Assembly: GCA_902620465.1 (NCBI GenBank)
Contig: CACNIF010000001.1
Coordinates: forward strand, 186,001 to 250,000
DNA length: 64,000 nt
DNA from: an uncultured Pelagibacteraceae bacterium
GTDB taxonomy: Bacteria > Pseudomonadota > Alphaproteobacteria > Pelagibacterales > Pelagibacteraceae
Reading direction: 5' to 3'
Of the stretch, positions 1 through 12,486 are shown piece by piece (the stretch's first letter is position 1; each line of letters begins with the position of its first letter). The notes below the pieces were generated by a model. The model had not been told where the DNA came from, ran no database searches, and saw nothing but the letters and a program-made list of their open reading frames with translations. The position numbers and the translations under genes are program-made.

Positions 1-695
1 GGATTATTTCTTAAGTCTAAAATGTAAGACTTTAAATTTTTATTTTTTTCAAATTTATTAATTTCTTTTTTTATTTGTCCAGCACTATTTTCATTAAAGG
101 AAGTTAATCGTATATACCCAATATTTTTTTCTAGTAATTCTGCTTTGACCGATTTGATTTGAATTATTTCTCTTGTGACATTAAAAGTTAAAGCTTTTTT
201 CTCTCCTCGTCTTCTTATTGTTAATTCAATTGAGGAACCTACGGGCCCTCTCATTAACTCGACTGCCTCACTCAAAGATTTACCTTGTACTTGGGTATCA
301 TTAATTTTAACGATATAATCTCCAGCTTTTATTCCTGCTTTGGATGCAGGTGTATCATCTATTGGAGAAATAACTTTTACAACTCCTGACTCCATTGTAA
401 CTTCAATACCAAGCCCCCCAAATTCACCACTTGTCTCAGTTTGCATTTCGTTAAAAATTTCTGGAGACATGTAGCCTGAATATGGATCTAAAGATTGAAG
501 CAAACCGTTAATAGCAGAGTCCATACTGTCTGATTGATTAATTTCATCAACGTATTCCTTATTAATTTTTTCTAAAACCTCGCCGAAAACATCTATTTTT
601 TCGTATATTTCGTTTTCAGAAGAAATTACTTTTTGATCAAATAAAAATAAAATAAAAATAAAAGTTAAAAAGTTTAGTATAGTTTTTTTTTTCAT
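1..695 (-). CDS. ctpA: S41 C-terminal processing peptidase (partial, C-terminus off window)
   Basis: Reverse-strand open frame from ATG at 695 to window edge; translation has a signal-peptide-like N-terminus, then ...LDPYSGYMSPEIFNEMQTETSGEFGGLGIEV... and a PDZ domain (SPIDDTPASKAGIKAGDYIVKIN). Confidence 0.9.
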   Translation of the reverse strand, partial: MKKKTILNFLTFIFILFLFDQKVISSENEIYEKIDVFGEVLEKINKEYVDEINQSDSMDSAINGLLQSLDPYSGYMSPEIFNEMQTETSGEFGGLGIEVTMESGVVKVISPIDDTPASKAGIKAGDYIVKINDTQVQGKSLSEAVELMRGPVGSSIELTIRRRGEKKALTFNVTREIIQIKSVKAELLEKNIGYIRLTSFNENSAGQIKKEINKFEKNKNLKSYILDLRNN

Positions 696-1042
696 ATAAT
701 TAATTTTTCTTTGGGTATCAATTCAGACCACATCTTTTCAAGTTCATAAAAATTTCTTTTTTCTGGGTGAAAAATATGCACTATAAGATCAATACCATCT
801 ACTAGTTTCCATTCATTACTATCTTTACCTTCAATTTTAGAGTCTTTTATTCCACTATCTTTAAGTTTTTTTAAAACTTGCTCAGACAAAGCTTGAATAT
901 GTCTAGATGAAGTCCCACTTGCTATAATCATATAATCAGCCATAGAACTTTTATCTTTTAAGTCTATACTTACAATGTCTTGAGCTTTATTTATGTCGAG
1001 AGTTTCAATGATAATTTTTTTTAAGCTTAAGATTTTATCCAT
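692..1042 (-). CDS. rsfS: Ribosome silencing factor RsfS
   Basis: ORF 116 aa; DYMIIASGTSSRHIQALSEQV... and EGKDSNEWKLVDGIDLIVHIFHPEKRNFYELEKMW typical of RsfS/Iojap family. Confidence 0.93.
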   Translation of the reverse strand: MDKILSLKKIIIETLDINKAQDIVSIDLKDKSSMADYMIIASGTSSRHIQALSEQVLKKLKDSGIKDSKIEGKDSNEWKLVDGIDLIVHIFHPEKRNFYELEKMWSELIPKEKLII

Positions 1043-1059
1043 TAATTATATTAACCTTA

Positions 1060-1578
1060 TCAAATTTTCCTCAATTGAGAAGATGAAATATTAACTTTAT
1101 TAAATTCGATGAACTTTAAATTTTTTCCATTTAATCTTTTATATGAGACTGAATTTAACGATTTTTTTTTATAGCCATGACGGTCAAAAACAATAATTTT
1201 ACATTTTTTTGAAATAGCTTTCCACTTATACCACTTGTGAAAATTAATAAGATTATCTGCCCCCATTAGAAAATAAATTTCAGCTTTGGTAGTTCTTTTT
1301 AGAAAATTTATTAAGTCAATAGTTTTATTAGATCTTATTATCTTTTCATAAAATTTTATTTTTATAAAATTATTTAACTTTATGACTTTTTTACAGCTAT
1401 AAATTCTTTCAGAAATACTTGTATTATTTTTTTTCTTTAAAGGATTTTTTAAAGTAATTGCCCAAATTATTTTTTTTAATTTGTATTCTTTTACAGCTTT
1501 TTTTGATATTGCTAAATGACCAATATGAGCAGGGTCAAACGACCCACCAAGAACACCAATTTTATTTTTAAATCTCAA
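1060..1578 (-). CDS. nadD: Nicotinate-nucleotide adenylyltransferase
   Basis: GVLGGSFDPAHIGHLAISKKA nucleotidyltransferase motif; adjacent to rsfS and proA. Confidence 0.9.
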   Translation of the reverse strand: MRFKNKIGVLGGSFDPAHIGHLAISKKAVKEYKLKKIIWAITLKNPLKKKNNTSISERIYSCKKVIKLNNFIKIKFYEKIIRSNKTIDLINFLKRTTKAEIYFLMGADNLINFHKWYKWKAISKKCKIIVFDRHGYKKKSLNSVSYKRLNGKNLKFIEFNKVNISSSQLRKI

Positions 1579-1579
1579 A

Positions 1580-2829
1580 TTATTTCCTTATTCTCCCATT
1601 ACTTGATATTTGATACTTATAAGACACCAGTTGATTAAGTCCAATAGGGCCTCTTGGAGGAAGCTTATTAGTTGAAATACCAACTTCGCCACCAAAACCA
1701 AATTCTCCACCATCTGCAAATTGAGTCGATGTATTATGCATGGCAATTGAGCTTTTAACCTCATTCAAAAATTTTTTTGCTGACTTCTTATTCATGGTGA
1801 TAATCGAGTCAGTGTGCATTGTCCCATATTTATTAATATGATTGATTGCATCATTTATATCTCTGACACATTTTACAGAAACTGTAGCTGACAAATATTC
1901 TTTTGACCAATCTTTATTAGTAGCTCTAATAATTTTCCCTTTATAATTTTTTTTGATTCTGTTATCCCCAATAATTTTGCATCCATGATCTTCTAAGTGT
2001 TTTAAAATAATGTTACATGATTTTTTTAAGATTTTTTGATGAACTAAAATCGTTTCTGTAGCCCCACAAATTGCTGTATTTCTTAATTTTGCATTAAAAA
2101 TAATATTTTTTGCTGTATTTAAGTTTGCGTTCTTATCAACATAAGTATGGCATACTCCTTCCAAATGACCAATCACTGGTAAGTTAGATAACTTCTGAAC
2201 TTTTTTTACTAAATTTTTTCCTCCTCTTGGAATAACTACATCAACATATTTATCCATTTTACTTAATAGATAATCGACAATATTTCTATTGGTGGAGTCA
2301 ATAAATTGAACAAAATTTTCGTTAATATTATTTTTTTTTAATGAGTCTCTAAAAAGCTTTGATAAAATTTTATTTGAAAAAAAAGCCTCTGATCCACCTC
2401 TCAAAATTACTGGGTTTCCGGATTTAAAGCATAATGATGCGACGTCTGAGGTAACATTTGGCCTACTCTCATAAATAATAGCAATTATTCCTATAGGAAT
2501 TGAGATCTTAGAAATATTTAACCCGTTTGGTCTATTCCATTTCTCCAAAACTCTATTTGTTGGGTCTTTAAGTTTTATTACAGATTTTATTGAACTAATA
2601 ATATTATCTATTTTTTTTTCATTTAAAATAAGACGTTCAATTAAATTTTTTTTGACTCCCTTACTTATTGATCTATTAACGTCCTTCTTATTGGCACTAA
2701 GGATTAATTTTTGATTTTTTTTAATAAGTGAACAGTAATCTATTAATACTTTATTTTTCTTTTTAGTATCCACCCGATGTACCAATGCGTTTTTTGATTT
2801 TTTCCCAATATTGATTAAAATTTTTTTTA

Positions 2830-2833
<4 letters not shown>
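1580..2833 (-). CDS. proA: Glutamate-5-semialdehyde dehydrogenase
   Basis: GIIAIIYESRPNVTSDVASLCFKSGNPVILRGGSEA; NTAICGATETILVH; adjacent proB. Confidence 0.97.
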
Positions 2834-4918
<2,085 letters not shown>

Positions 4919-4936
4919 CTATTTTAAGTTGTACTA

Positions 4937-5191
4937 TTAATTGGGTTTTACAGAAACAAAAGTTCTATCTGATTTAGTTTTTTTAAAAACAACTTTGCCC
5001 TTAATAACAGAAAAAATTGAATGGTCTTTACCCATACCAACGTTTTCACCGGGAAAAATTTTTGTTCCTCTTTGTCTTACGATTATGTTTCCTGGCACCA
5101 CGGTTTCTCCACCATATTTTTTCACACCAAGTCTTCGTCCAGCACTGTCACGTCCGTTTCTTGATGATCCACCTGCTTTTTTTGTTGCCAT
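4937..5191 (-). CDS. rpmA: Large ribosomal subunit protein bL27
   Basis: [60 protein letters not shown]. Confidence 0.99.
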   Translation of the reverse strand: MATKKAGGSSRNGRDSAGRRLGVKKYGGETVVPGNIIVRQRGTKIFPGENVGMGKDHSIFSVIKGKVVFKKTKSDRTFVSVKPN

Positions 5192-5200
5192 AACTTTACC

Positions 5201-5602
5201 TTACTTTTTGTTTTCTTTTGTATCCTTTGCCGCTGTTTTTGTTGCTTTAGAAACTTCTTTAGCTTCAGATAAAACCTTACCATCTTTTGAAAAAATCTTA
5301 TTTATTCTGATCATAGAATATTGTTGTCTATGGCCATTCTTTCTTCTTGAATTTTGTCTTCGTCTTTTTTTAAAAATTAAAATAGTTCTATTTTTGCTAT
5401 TTTTTATCAGGTTTGCTTCAACTTTTGCGCCTTGCACTGTAGGAGATCCGATTTCTATCTCTTTTTCATTTCCGTAAGCTAAAATTTCTTTAAATTCTAT
5501 TTTAGCATCCGGTTTTGAATTTGGTAGCTTTTCGATTTTTAGGATTTCACCTGATACTACTTTATATTGTTTTCCACCAGTTTGTATTACTGCATAAGAC
5601 AT
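5201..5602 (-). CDS. rplU: Large ribosomal subunit protein bL21
   Basis: MSYAVIQTGGKQYKVVSGEILKIEKL; start likely at internal Met (5602), not the 5629 ORF start; adjacent to rpmA. Confidence 0.95.
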   Translation of the reverse strand: MSYAVIQTGGKQYKVVSGEILKIEKLPNSKPDAKIEFKEILAYGNEKEIEIGSPTVQGAKVEANLIKNSKNRTILIFKKRRRQNSRRKNGHRQQYSMIRINKIFSKDGKVLSEAKEVSKATKTAAKDTKENKK

Positions 5603-5627
5603 AAGGATCTCAATTTTTAATAATCGC

Positions 5628-5656
5628 AATATAATCTGAGCGAAACTTTAGTCAAG
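5628..5656 (-). promoter_or_regulatory. Sigma70-type promoter for rplU-rpmA
   Basis: Reverse strand TTGACT (5651-5656) - 17 nt - TATATT (5628-5633), just upstream of rplU. Confidence 0.6.
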
Positions 5657-5665
5657 CTCAATAAA

Positions 5666-6385
5666 TCAAAAATTATCCTTTAAATCTCTCAGTTTTGAAA
5701 AAGTTTTAATATCCTCAGCTTTTAAAAATATATTACACTCTAATTCATCATCTAATACAGAAGGAATAGTTGGTGAATTAAATTTATGATTATCCTTAAT
5801 TTTTAAAACTTTTTCTTTAAGTTTTAAATTGTCTGGATCATTGAATAAACAAAATTCAGAATTTTTTAGTGTATATTCATGACCACAATAGATCAGAGTA
5901 TCTTTAGGCAATTTTTTAAATATTTTTAAAGAGTTAAACATCTGCTCATAAGTTCCCTCGAAGATTCTACCACAACCTAGAGAAAACAAAGTATCACCTG
6001 TAAAAATTATTTTTTCTTTAAAAAAATGGAAAGCAATATGACCTGATGTATGACCCGGCGTATGATAAATTTTTGCTTCAAAGTTACCTTTCTGCCAGAT
6101 TTGATTATTTTCTACAAGAATATTTATTCCTGGAATTCGATCCTTATCATCTTTAAATCCAATAACATCACAATTATATTTTTTTTTCAGTTCAAGATTA
6201 CCACCGATATGATCGTGATGGTGATGGGTATTTAAAATATATTTAAGATCAATCTTATTGTTATCTATAAAATCAATTATTGGTTCAGATTCGCTTGGGT
6301 CAACTATACAAGCAGATTGACTATTTTCATCAATTATTGCGTAACTATAATTATCTTGAAGACATTTAATAATTTTTATTTTCAT
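5666..6385 (-). CDS. gloB: Hydroxyacylglutathione hydrolase (glyoxalase II)
   Basis: THHHHDHIGGN metallo-beta-lactamase motif, TPGHTSGHI, FTGDTLFSLGCGRIFEGT. Confidence 0.95.
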   Translation of the reverse strand: MKIKIIKCLQDNYSYAIIDENSQSACIVDPSESEPIIDFIDNNKIDLKYILNTHHHHDHIGGNLELKKKYNCDVIGFKDDKDRIPGINILVENNQIWQKGNFEAKIYHTPGHTSGHIAFHFFKEKIIFTGDTLFSLGCGRIFEGTYEQMFNSLKIFKKLPKDTLIYCGHEYTLKNSEFCLFNDPDNLKLKEKVLKIKDNHKFNSPTIPSVLDDELECNIFLKAEDIKTFSKLRDLKDNF

Positions 6386-6981
6386 TTATTTTCAATCAAA
6401 AATATTCCAAGCTCTCCGAATAAATTTTTCAAAAAAATATTTGATTTACTTATATTCGAGATATTCTTATTTATTAGAGCTAAAGATTTAACAATTTTAA
6501 AATTAATAGTTTCTGAAAATCTTACAAAATCTTTAATAGTACACATATGAATATTTGGTGTGTTGTACCATTCATGAGGTAGTGAACTTGTAATTGGCAT
6601 AGTTCCTTTAAAAAGTAAGTCTAACCTTACTTTCCAATTTCCAAAGTTCGGAATAGTCACAATGGCTTTTTTGCCAACTCTTAAAAGTTCCTTAATGACA
6701 ATTTCTGGATTTATAAAGGCTTGCAGTGTCTGGCCCAAAACAACGTAGTCAAAAGAATTTTTCGGAAATTGTTTTAAATCAAGCTCTGCATTACCTTCAA
6801 TAACTGTCAATCCTTTAGCTATACATATTTGAACTTTTTCTTTAGAAATTTCAATTCCTCTTATATTCACATTTTTGTTTTTTCTCAAAAATTCCATCAA
6901 AGTTCCATCATCACAACCAACATCTAATACAGTAGAGTTTTTTTCGATTATATTTGCAATAAAATTATATTCAGCTTTCAT
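6382..6981 (-). CDS. metW: Methionine biosynthesis protein MetW
   Basis: [69 protein letters not shown]; adjacent metX. Confidence 0.95.
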   Translation of the reverse strand: MKAEYNFIANIIEKNSTVLDVGCDDGTLMEFLRKNKNVNIRGIEISKEKVQICIAKGLTVIEGNAELDLKQFPKNSFDYVVLGQTLQAFINPEIVIKELLRVGKKAIVTIPNFGNWKVRLDLLFKGTMPITSSLPHEWYNTPNIHMCTIKDFVRFSETINFKIVKSLALINKNISNISKSNIFLKNLFGELGIFLIENK

Positions 6982-8101
6982 TATTACCTTCTATATAAGA
7001 TTTATCTAAAAAATTTTTGAGTGCATTTAAAAAATCTGGAACTTCTAGCAAAAAAGAGTCATGCCCTTTATCAGACTCTATTTCAACAAAACCTACATTC
7101 GCACCAATTGCGTTCAAAGCAATAACTATATCTTTATTTTCTTGAGTTGGATAAAGCCAATCTGACGTAAAGGACATAATAAAAAATTTAGTTTTGGTTT
7201 TTTTGAAGGCGTTTGATAGATTGCCATCAAATCGTTTAACCAAATCAAAATAATCCATTGCTCTAGTTATGTAAAGATAACTGTTAGCATCAAATCTATC
7301 CACAAATACTGAACCTTGATAACGTAAATAACTTTCTATTTGAAAATCAGCATCAAATCCAAATTTAAGATCATCTCTTTCCTGGAGATTCCTACCAAAT
7401 TTTTCTTGAAGTCCCTTTTTAGATAAATAGGTAATATGAGCAGCCATTCTTGCTACAGCTAACCCTTTATCTGGCAACGTGCTTTTAGAATTATATTTTC
7501 CATCCATCCAATTATGATCAGCAGTTATTGCTTGTCTACCAAGTTCATTGAATGCAATATTTTGGGCTGAATGGCTAGATGTACAAGCAATAGGGACAGC
7601 TGTTTTAGCTTTGTCTGGAAAATTACTCACAAATTGTAAGACCTGCATCCCTCCCATTGATCCACCAACTACAGAAAAAAGCTTTTTGATATTAAAAAAA
7701 TCTAATAAATTTACTTGGGCGTTTACCATATCATTGATCGTAATAACTGGAAAATCTGTTCCATATATTTTTTTTGTTTCAGGATTTTCGTGACTTGGAC
7801 CAAAAGACCCCATGCAACCACCAATTACATTAGCACAAATTACAAAATATTTATCTGTGTCGATAGATTTTTTTGGGCCTACAGCATAAGACCACCATCC
7901 ATCTTTTTTAGTTATTGGATTTACACCTGTTACAAATTGATCACCTGTTAAGGCGTGAAAGACTAAAATTGCATTATCCTTATTTTCATTTAATTTGCCA
8001 TAGGTCTCGTATGCCAAAGGAAATTTACTAATAGTTTTACCACAGTCTAACTTAAGTGGTTTTTCAATTATCAATTTTTTTATATTTTCTCTTATATTCA
8101 T
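6971..8101 (-). CDS. metX: Homoserine O-acetyltransferase/succinyltransferase (MetX family)
   Basis: [38 protein letters not shown] catalytic motifs. Confidence 0.97.
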   Translation of the reverse strand: MNIRENIKKLIIEKPLKLDCGKTISKFPLAYETYGKLNENKDNAILVFHALTGDQFVTGVNPITKKDGWWSYAVGPKKSIDTDKYFVICANVIGGCMGSFGPSHENPETKKIYGTDFPVITINDMVNAQVNLLDFFNIKKLFSVVGGSMGGMQVLQFVSNFPDKAKTAVPIACTSSHSAQNIAFNELGRQAITADHNWMDGKYNSKSTLPDKGLAVARMAAHITYLSKKGLQEKFGRNLQERDDLKFGFDADFQIESYLRYQGSVFVDRFDANSYLYITRAMDYFDLVKRFDGNLSNAFKKTKTKFFIMSFTSDWLYPTQENKDIVIALNAIGANVGFVEIESDKGHDSFLLEVPDFLNALKNFLDKSYIEGNNES

Positions 8102-8135
8102 AATTATTGCTGAAAATTGAATTGTGAGAAAAAAA

Positions 8136-8183
8136 CTTTTTAGCGGTTTTTTTATAGCGCTCGCAATTCAGATAAATCAGCGC
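8136..8183 (-). ncRNA. SAM-II (alphaproteobacterial metX-leader) riboswitch candidate
   Basis: Reverse strand GCGCTGATTTATCTGAATTGCGAGCGCTATAAAAAAACCGCTAAAAAG matches the SAM-II core as I recall it (GCGCUGAUUUA..loop..GCAAGCGC..A-rich linker..GCUAAAAAG); P1 = GCGC/GCGC; directly upstream of metX. Confidence 0.88.
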
Positions 8184-8189
8184 AAAAAT

Positions 8190-8218
8190 TTTGTACAAGA
8201 AGTTTTGAGCTATGTCAA
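8190..8218 (-). promoter_or_regulatory. Sigma70-type promoter driving the metX riboswitch leader
   Basis: Reverse strand TTGACA (8213-8218) - 17 nt - TACAAA (8190-8195); predicted start lies at the 5' edge of the riboswitch. Confidence 0.7.
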
Positions 8219-8303
8219 TTTTAATATATTTTAACTTAAACTATATAAAAAAATCTTAATTTATCTATAAAGAGCATAAAAAATTAAAAAAAAAGAAAAT
8301 ATT

Positions 8304-9380
8304 ATGAGATTTAAAAAATTCAATATTGATGCCTATGAGCCAGGTAAATCTAGCGTTAATAATTTGAAAAAGGTTATTAAATTATCAGCTAATGAGTCTG
8401 CTCTTGGCATGAGCCCTAAAGTAAAGAAAATAATATCAAATAAAAACCTTAATTTTTTTAGATACCCGGATGGAAAATCTAAGGTGCTCAGGTCTCAAAT
8501 CTCAAAGAAATTTAAATGCGATAAAGACAAAGTTATTTGTGGGGCTGGATCTGATGAGGTTATTCAGATGTTATGTCAATTATTTTTAAGACCAAAAGAT
8601 GAAGTAATTGTTCCCCAATTTAGTTTTTTAATGTACAGAATTTATTCAAAAATAGTAGGTGCAAAAGTAATATTTGCCAAAGAAAAAAATTATAAAATCT
8701 CAATTTCAGAAATAATTAAAAAAGTTACAAAAAAAACTAAAATTGTTTTCTTAGCAAATCCAAATAACCCAACAGGAACTTATTTAACTGAAATTGAACT
8801 TATCGAATTAAGAAAAAAACTTAGAAAAGATATTTTACTTGTTGTAGATGATGCTTATGCAGAATATATGAAAAATCACGATTACAAATCAGGTTTAGAT
8901 TTATTTAAGAAAAAAGAAAATGTTTTTATTTTAAGGACATTCTCAAAAATTTATGGATTATCTTCATTAAGAATAGGATGGGGATATGGGTCAAAAAAAA
9001 TTATAAAGTCCCTCAACATTATCAAACCTCCATTTAATGTTAACGAGGTAGCTCAAAAAGCTGCAGTAGAGTCTCTTAAAGATAATAAATTTATATCTCG
9101 TTCAATTAGCCATAATATTTTTTATGCAAAAAAAATAAAAAATTTTTTGAAAAACTATAAAATTAATTCTAATAAAATTTCAGCTAATTTTTTACTTTTG
9201 GATTTTTCAAAATGTAGAATTAAAGCTAAATATTTTTATGAAAAACTAAAGAATAAAGGAATAATTTTAAGATCTACAGAGGATGGGTATAAAATAAAAA
9301 ATATGTTGAGATTAACAGTGGGTTCAAAAACTGATAATATAAAATTTATGAAAGCAGCTCAAAGTATATTTAAAAGATGA
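8304..9380 (+). CDS. hisC: Histidinol-phosphate aminotransferase
   Basis: KLSANESALGMSPKVKK, NPNNPTGTYL, RTFSKIYGLSSLRIGWGYG PLP-lysine motif. Confidence 0.92.
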   Translation: MRFKKFNIDAYEPGKSSVNNLKKVIKLSANESALGMSPKVKKIISNKNLNFFRYPDGKSKVLRSQISKKFKCDKDKVICGAGSDEVIQMLCQLFLRPKDEVIVPQFSFLMYRIYSKIVGAKVIFAKEKNYKISISEIIKKVTKKTKIVFLANPNNPTGTYLTEIELIELRKKLRKDILLVVDDAYAEYMKNHDYKSGLDLFKKKENVFILRTFSKIYGLSSLRIGWGYGSKKIIKSLNIIKPPFNVNEVAQKAAVESLKDNKFISRSISHNIFYAKKIKNFLKNYKINSNKISANFLLLDFSKCRIKAKYFYEKLKNKGIILRSTEDGYKIKNMLRLTVGSKTDNIKFMKAAQSIFKR

Positions 9381-10273
9381 AAAATATATTGATTATTGGT
9401 TGTGGTCTACTAGGTTCATCTTTGGTCAGAAAAATTTCCAAAAAAAAAATTTCAAAAAAAATTTTCATTTACGAAAAATCCAGAAAAAATATTGAAAAAA
9501 TAAAAAAACTTAAATTAAAAGGTACTATTGTAAAAAAATTAAAGGATGTAGTACCTCATACAGGTTTTATTATTTTTTGTACACCAATGAGTGAATATAA
9601 AAAAATAATTTTAAAAATAAATGATTATCTTTCGTCTGATCATATAATTACAGACATTGGTTCAGCAAAGCTAAAATCTAATGAAATAATTAGAAAAAAT
9701 TTAAAAAAAAAAATATTCTGGACTTCAAGTCACCCTATTGCCGGGTCTGAGGTTAGCGGGCCTGAAAATGGGAAAGAGGATTTATTCGAAAATAAATGGT
9801 GTGTTTTAATAAAAGATAAAAAAACTAATATTAATCATTTAAATTTTTTAAGATCTTTCTGGAAAAAGGTAGGCTCTAAAACTGTTGTAATGGATTCTGA
9901 AAAACACGATAAGATTTTTTCAATGACAAGTCATTTACCACATTTAATTGCTTATAATCTCGTAAAATCTGCACAAGATTTTGAAAAAAAACAGAGATAC
10001 AACTTAATTAAATATAGCGCAGGTGGTTTGCGAGATTTCTCAAGAATAGCTGCATCAAATGAAATAATGTGGAGAGATATTTTTTTTAACAATAAAACAA
10101 ATGTATCAAAAGCAATTGATATTTTTGTGAAAAATCTCCACTCTTTTAAGAGAGACATTATCTCAGGTAATAGTAAATCAGTTATTAAAAAATTAACTCA
10201 AACTAAGAAAGTAAGATCTAAAATCGTTAAATTGAAACAAGATACTAGCAAACCCGATTTTGGCAGAAATTAA
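9377..10273 (+). CDS. tyrA: Prephenate/arogenate dehydrogenase
   Basis: IIGCGLLGSSLVRKI Rossmann motif, TDIGSAK, SHPIAGSEVSGP; overlaps hisC stop. Confidence 0.92.
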   Translation: MKNILIIGCGLLGSSLVRKISKKKISKKIFIYEKSRKNIEKIKKLKLKGTIVKKLKDVVPHTGFIIFCTPMSEYKKIILKINDYLSSDHIITDIGSAKLKSNEIIRKNLKKKIFWTSSHPIAGSEVSGPENGKEDLFENKWCVLIKDKKTNINHLNFLRSFWKKVGSKTVVMDSEKHDKIFSMTSHLPHLIAYNLVKSAQDFEKKQRYNLIKYSAGGLRDFSRIAASNEIMWRDIFFNNKTNVSKAIDIFVKNLHSFKRDIISGNSKSVIKKLTQTKKVRSKIVKLKQDTSKPDFGRN

Positions 10274-11022
10274 TAATTTTTAATATTACTTATTTTTATA
10301 ATATTCAAGCTCGCTGTTTTATCAATCAACATGATAGTAAATTTCGTTGGCATTATTACAACTTTTTTTCTGGGACCATAAGCATGAATAAATTGATGTT
10401 TATTAAGACACATTCCAACATGTCCTTTCCAAAAGACGATATCTCCCTTTGAAAAATTTTTACTTATTTTTTTTTTGCAATATTTCACTTGATCTTTTGT
10501 ATCTCTAGGAAAAAAAGTTCTATTGTAATAATAGTATATTTGTATTAATGCGGAACAATCAATACCGTCAGCTGTTTTACCACCCCATTTATATTTAGAA
10601 TTTAGAAATAATCTTAAAATTTTTTTATAATTTTTTTCAAAATGTGTAATTTCTCTTAAATCCTTATTTCTCAACCACTTATTATCTTCAAATTGGATAA
10701 AAGTTTTATTTTTACTAATTACAGATATCCCTGAAGCAAAATATAAAAATTGATTAGTCGGTAAAAATTTTTTTTTTACTTTTTTGTAAATTCTTGCTTT
10801 TAACTTGTAAACTTTTTTTGTTGGTTTAAATTTTTTCTTAAAATCATTATTTTTTATAAAGCCTACATAGTTATCATAACTAGTTTTAATTTTTACCCAA
10901 CTTTTTTTCTTTGATAATATTTTAAATTTTTCTCCGTATATTATTTGTGAATTAACCTCTGCCTTACTAGATGGTTCAGCATATAAGTTAGATATGGATG
11001 TATTTAAGAAATTGTATCTCAT
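10270..11022 (-). CDS. NlpC/P60 family peptidase with N-terminal SH3-like domains
   Basis: YKWGGKTADGIDCSALIQ (Cys), GDIVFWKGHVGMCL (His), IHAYGP. Confidence 0.88.
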   Translation of the reverse strand: MRYNFLNTSISNLYAEPSSKAEVNSQIIYGEKFKILSKKKSWVKIKTSYDNYVGFIKNNDFKKKFKPTKKVYKLKARIYKKVKKKFLPTNQFLYFASGISVISKNKTFIQFEDNKWLRNKDLREITHFEKNYKKILRLFLNSKYKWGGKTADGIDCSALIQIYYYYNRTFFPRDTKDQVKYCKKKISKNFSKGDIVFWKGHVGMCLNKHQFIHAYGPRKKVVIMPTKFTIMLIDKTASLNIIKISNIKNY

Positions 11023-12483
11023 TCAATTTTTTACTGGTGCTACTTTACTGATCCAAATAATCAAAATGAGAACAGGTAATCCTAAAAGAGCAGTTAAAGA
11101 AAAAAAATATGGATATCCCATAATATCTACCCAGCTACCAGCATACCCCGCAATTAACTTGGGTAAAAACAACATGATAGAGCTGAATAAAGCATATTGT
11201 GTTGCAGTAAACTTTATTGAAGTTAAGCCCGATAAATAGATTACAAAGGCAGCTCCAGCAAATCCACTAGATATGTTATCAGCTGTTATCACCGCAATTA
11301 AAAAGTTAATACTGATTGGAGATACTGCTAACCATGCAAACAACAAATTACTTAAAGCAGCAATCAAGGCACCAAAGAATAAGCATTTCATTGTACCAAA
11401 TTTATATGAGCAATAACCTCCAACAAATCCACCAAATATTGTAGCAAAAACCCCAAAAAATTTTGAATAAGTTGCAATGTCTGAAATTTTATAACCTTTT
11501 TCTAAATAGAATATATTTGCCATAACTCCCATTACGATATCAGCAATTCTATATAGCGAAATTAAAATAAGTATTAAAAATGCAAATTTTCCATATCTTT
11601 TAATAAAATTTAAAATTGGACCCTTATAACTCTTTGAAATTTTATTTTTTGGAGCAAATTGAATTAATATAAGTAAAGAAATTATCAAATACGAAAAAAC
11701 AAAACAGATTATTAATCTTGATAATGAAAATAAAAAATTTATTAAAACATCCTTTTTTTCAAAAGGGCTATCTATAACTGAGTATAAATAAATAAAACTT
11801 AAAACAGCAATAAAGATAGTTATTAGAAATTTTACATGATTGTCAGAATTTAAATTTCTTTTTAATTTTGGCTCATCTGAGATGAAAGTTGCAAAAACTC
11901 CAATAAACATGAACAAAGACATAATTAGATAAACTTTTTTCCATACATTTTGGTCATAGATCTCTGTCCCAAAAAAGGATGCTAACCATAAACTTCCAGC
12001 GCCTGCGACAAGCATTGCGATTCTATAACCAGCGATATACATAGATGATAACGGACCTTGCAAAGATTGTGGAGCGGACTCAATTCTAAAAGCATCAATT
12101 AGAATATCTTGAGTTGCACTAAAAAAGGCTAGAATTGTAATGAATAAAGCAGTAAAAAAAAGACTTTCTTTGGGATCTGTAAATGCAGTAAATATTAATG
12201 CAGTAATAATTAAAAATTGAGAAAATAAGAGCCAGCTTCTTCTGTGACCAAATTTTTTAAAGATTGGTAATTTGTAATTATCTACAAGTGGTGACCATAG
12301 ATATTTAAATGCATACGCAAATCCTGCCCAGCTGAATAATGTTACAGTGCTTCTACTTATTCCTGCTTTAACGAGCCAAACCGAAAGGGTTGAAAAAACC
12401 AGTAATATTGGAAGCCCAGATGAAAATCCTAAACAAATCATCTTTAGAGGTTTTTTTTCAAAAAAAATATTAATATTTTTCAT
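11023..12483 (-). CDS. ampG: AmpG-like muropeptide MFS transporter
   Basis: Multi-TM; CLGFSSGLPILLVFSTLSVWL, FSWAGFAYAFKYLWSPLVD, SATQDILIDAFRIE typical of AmpG. Confidence 0.88.
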   Translation of the reverse strand: MKNINIFFEKKPLKMICLGFSSGLPILLVFSTLSVWLVKAGISRSTVTLFSWAGFAYAFKYLWSPLVDNYKLPIFKKFGHRRSWLLFSQFLIITALIFTAFTDPKESLFFTALFITILAFFSATQDILIDAFRIESAPQSLQGPLSSMYIAGYRIAMLVAGAGSLWLASFFGTEIYDQNVWKKVYLIMSLFMFIGVFATFISDEPKLKRNLNSDNHVKFLITIFIAVLSFIYLYSVIDSPFEKKDVLINFLFSLSRLIICFVFSYLIISLLILIQFAPKNKISKSYKGPILNFIKRYGKFAFLILILISLYRIADIVMGVMANIFYLEKGYKISDIATYSKFFGVFATIFGGFVGGYCSYKFGTMKCLFFGALIAALSNLLFAWLAVSPISINFLIAVITADNISSGFAGAAFVIYLSGLTSIKFTATQYALFSSIMLFLPKLIAGYAGSWVDIMGYPYFFSLTALLGLPVLILIIWISKVAPVKN

Positions 12484-12486
12484 AAT

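Noticed and set aside
4941-5477. 178-aa forward ORF
   Set aside because: Antisense to rpmA/rplU, which are unmistakable ribosomal proteins; the hydrophobic translation is a by-product of the opposite-strand code.
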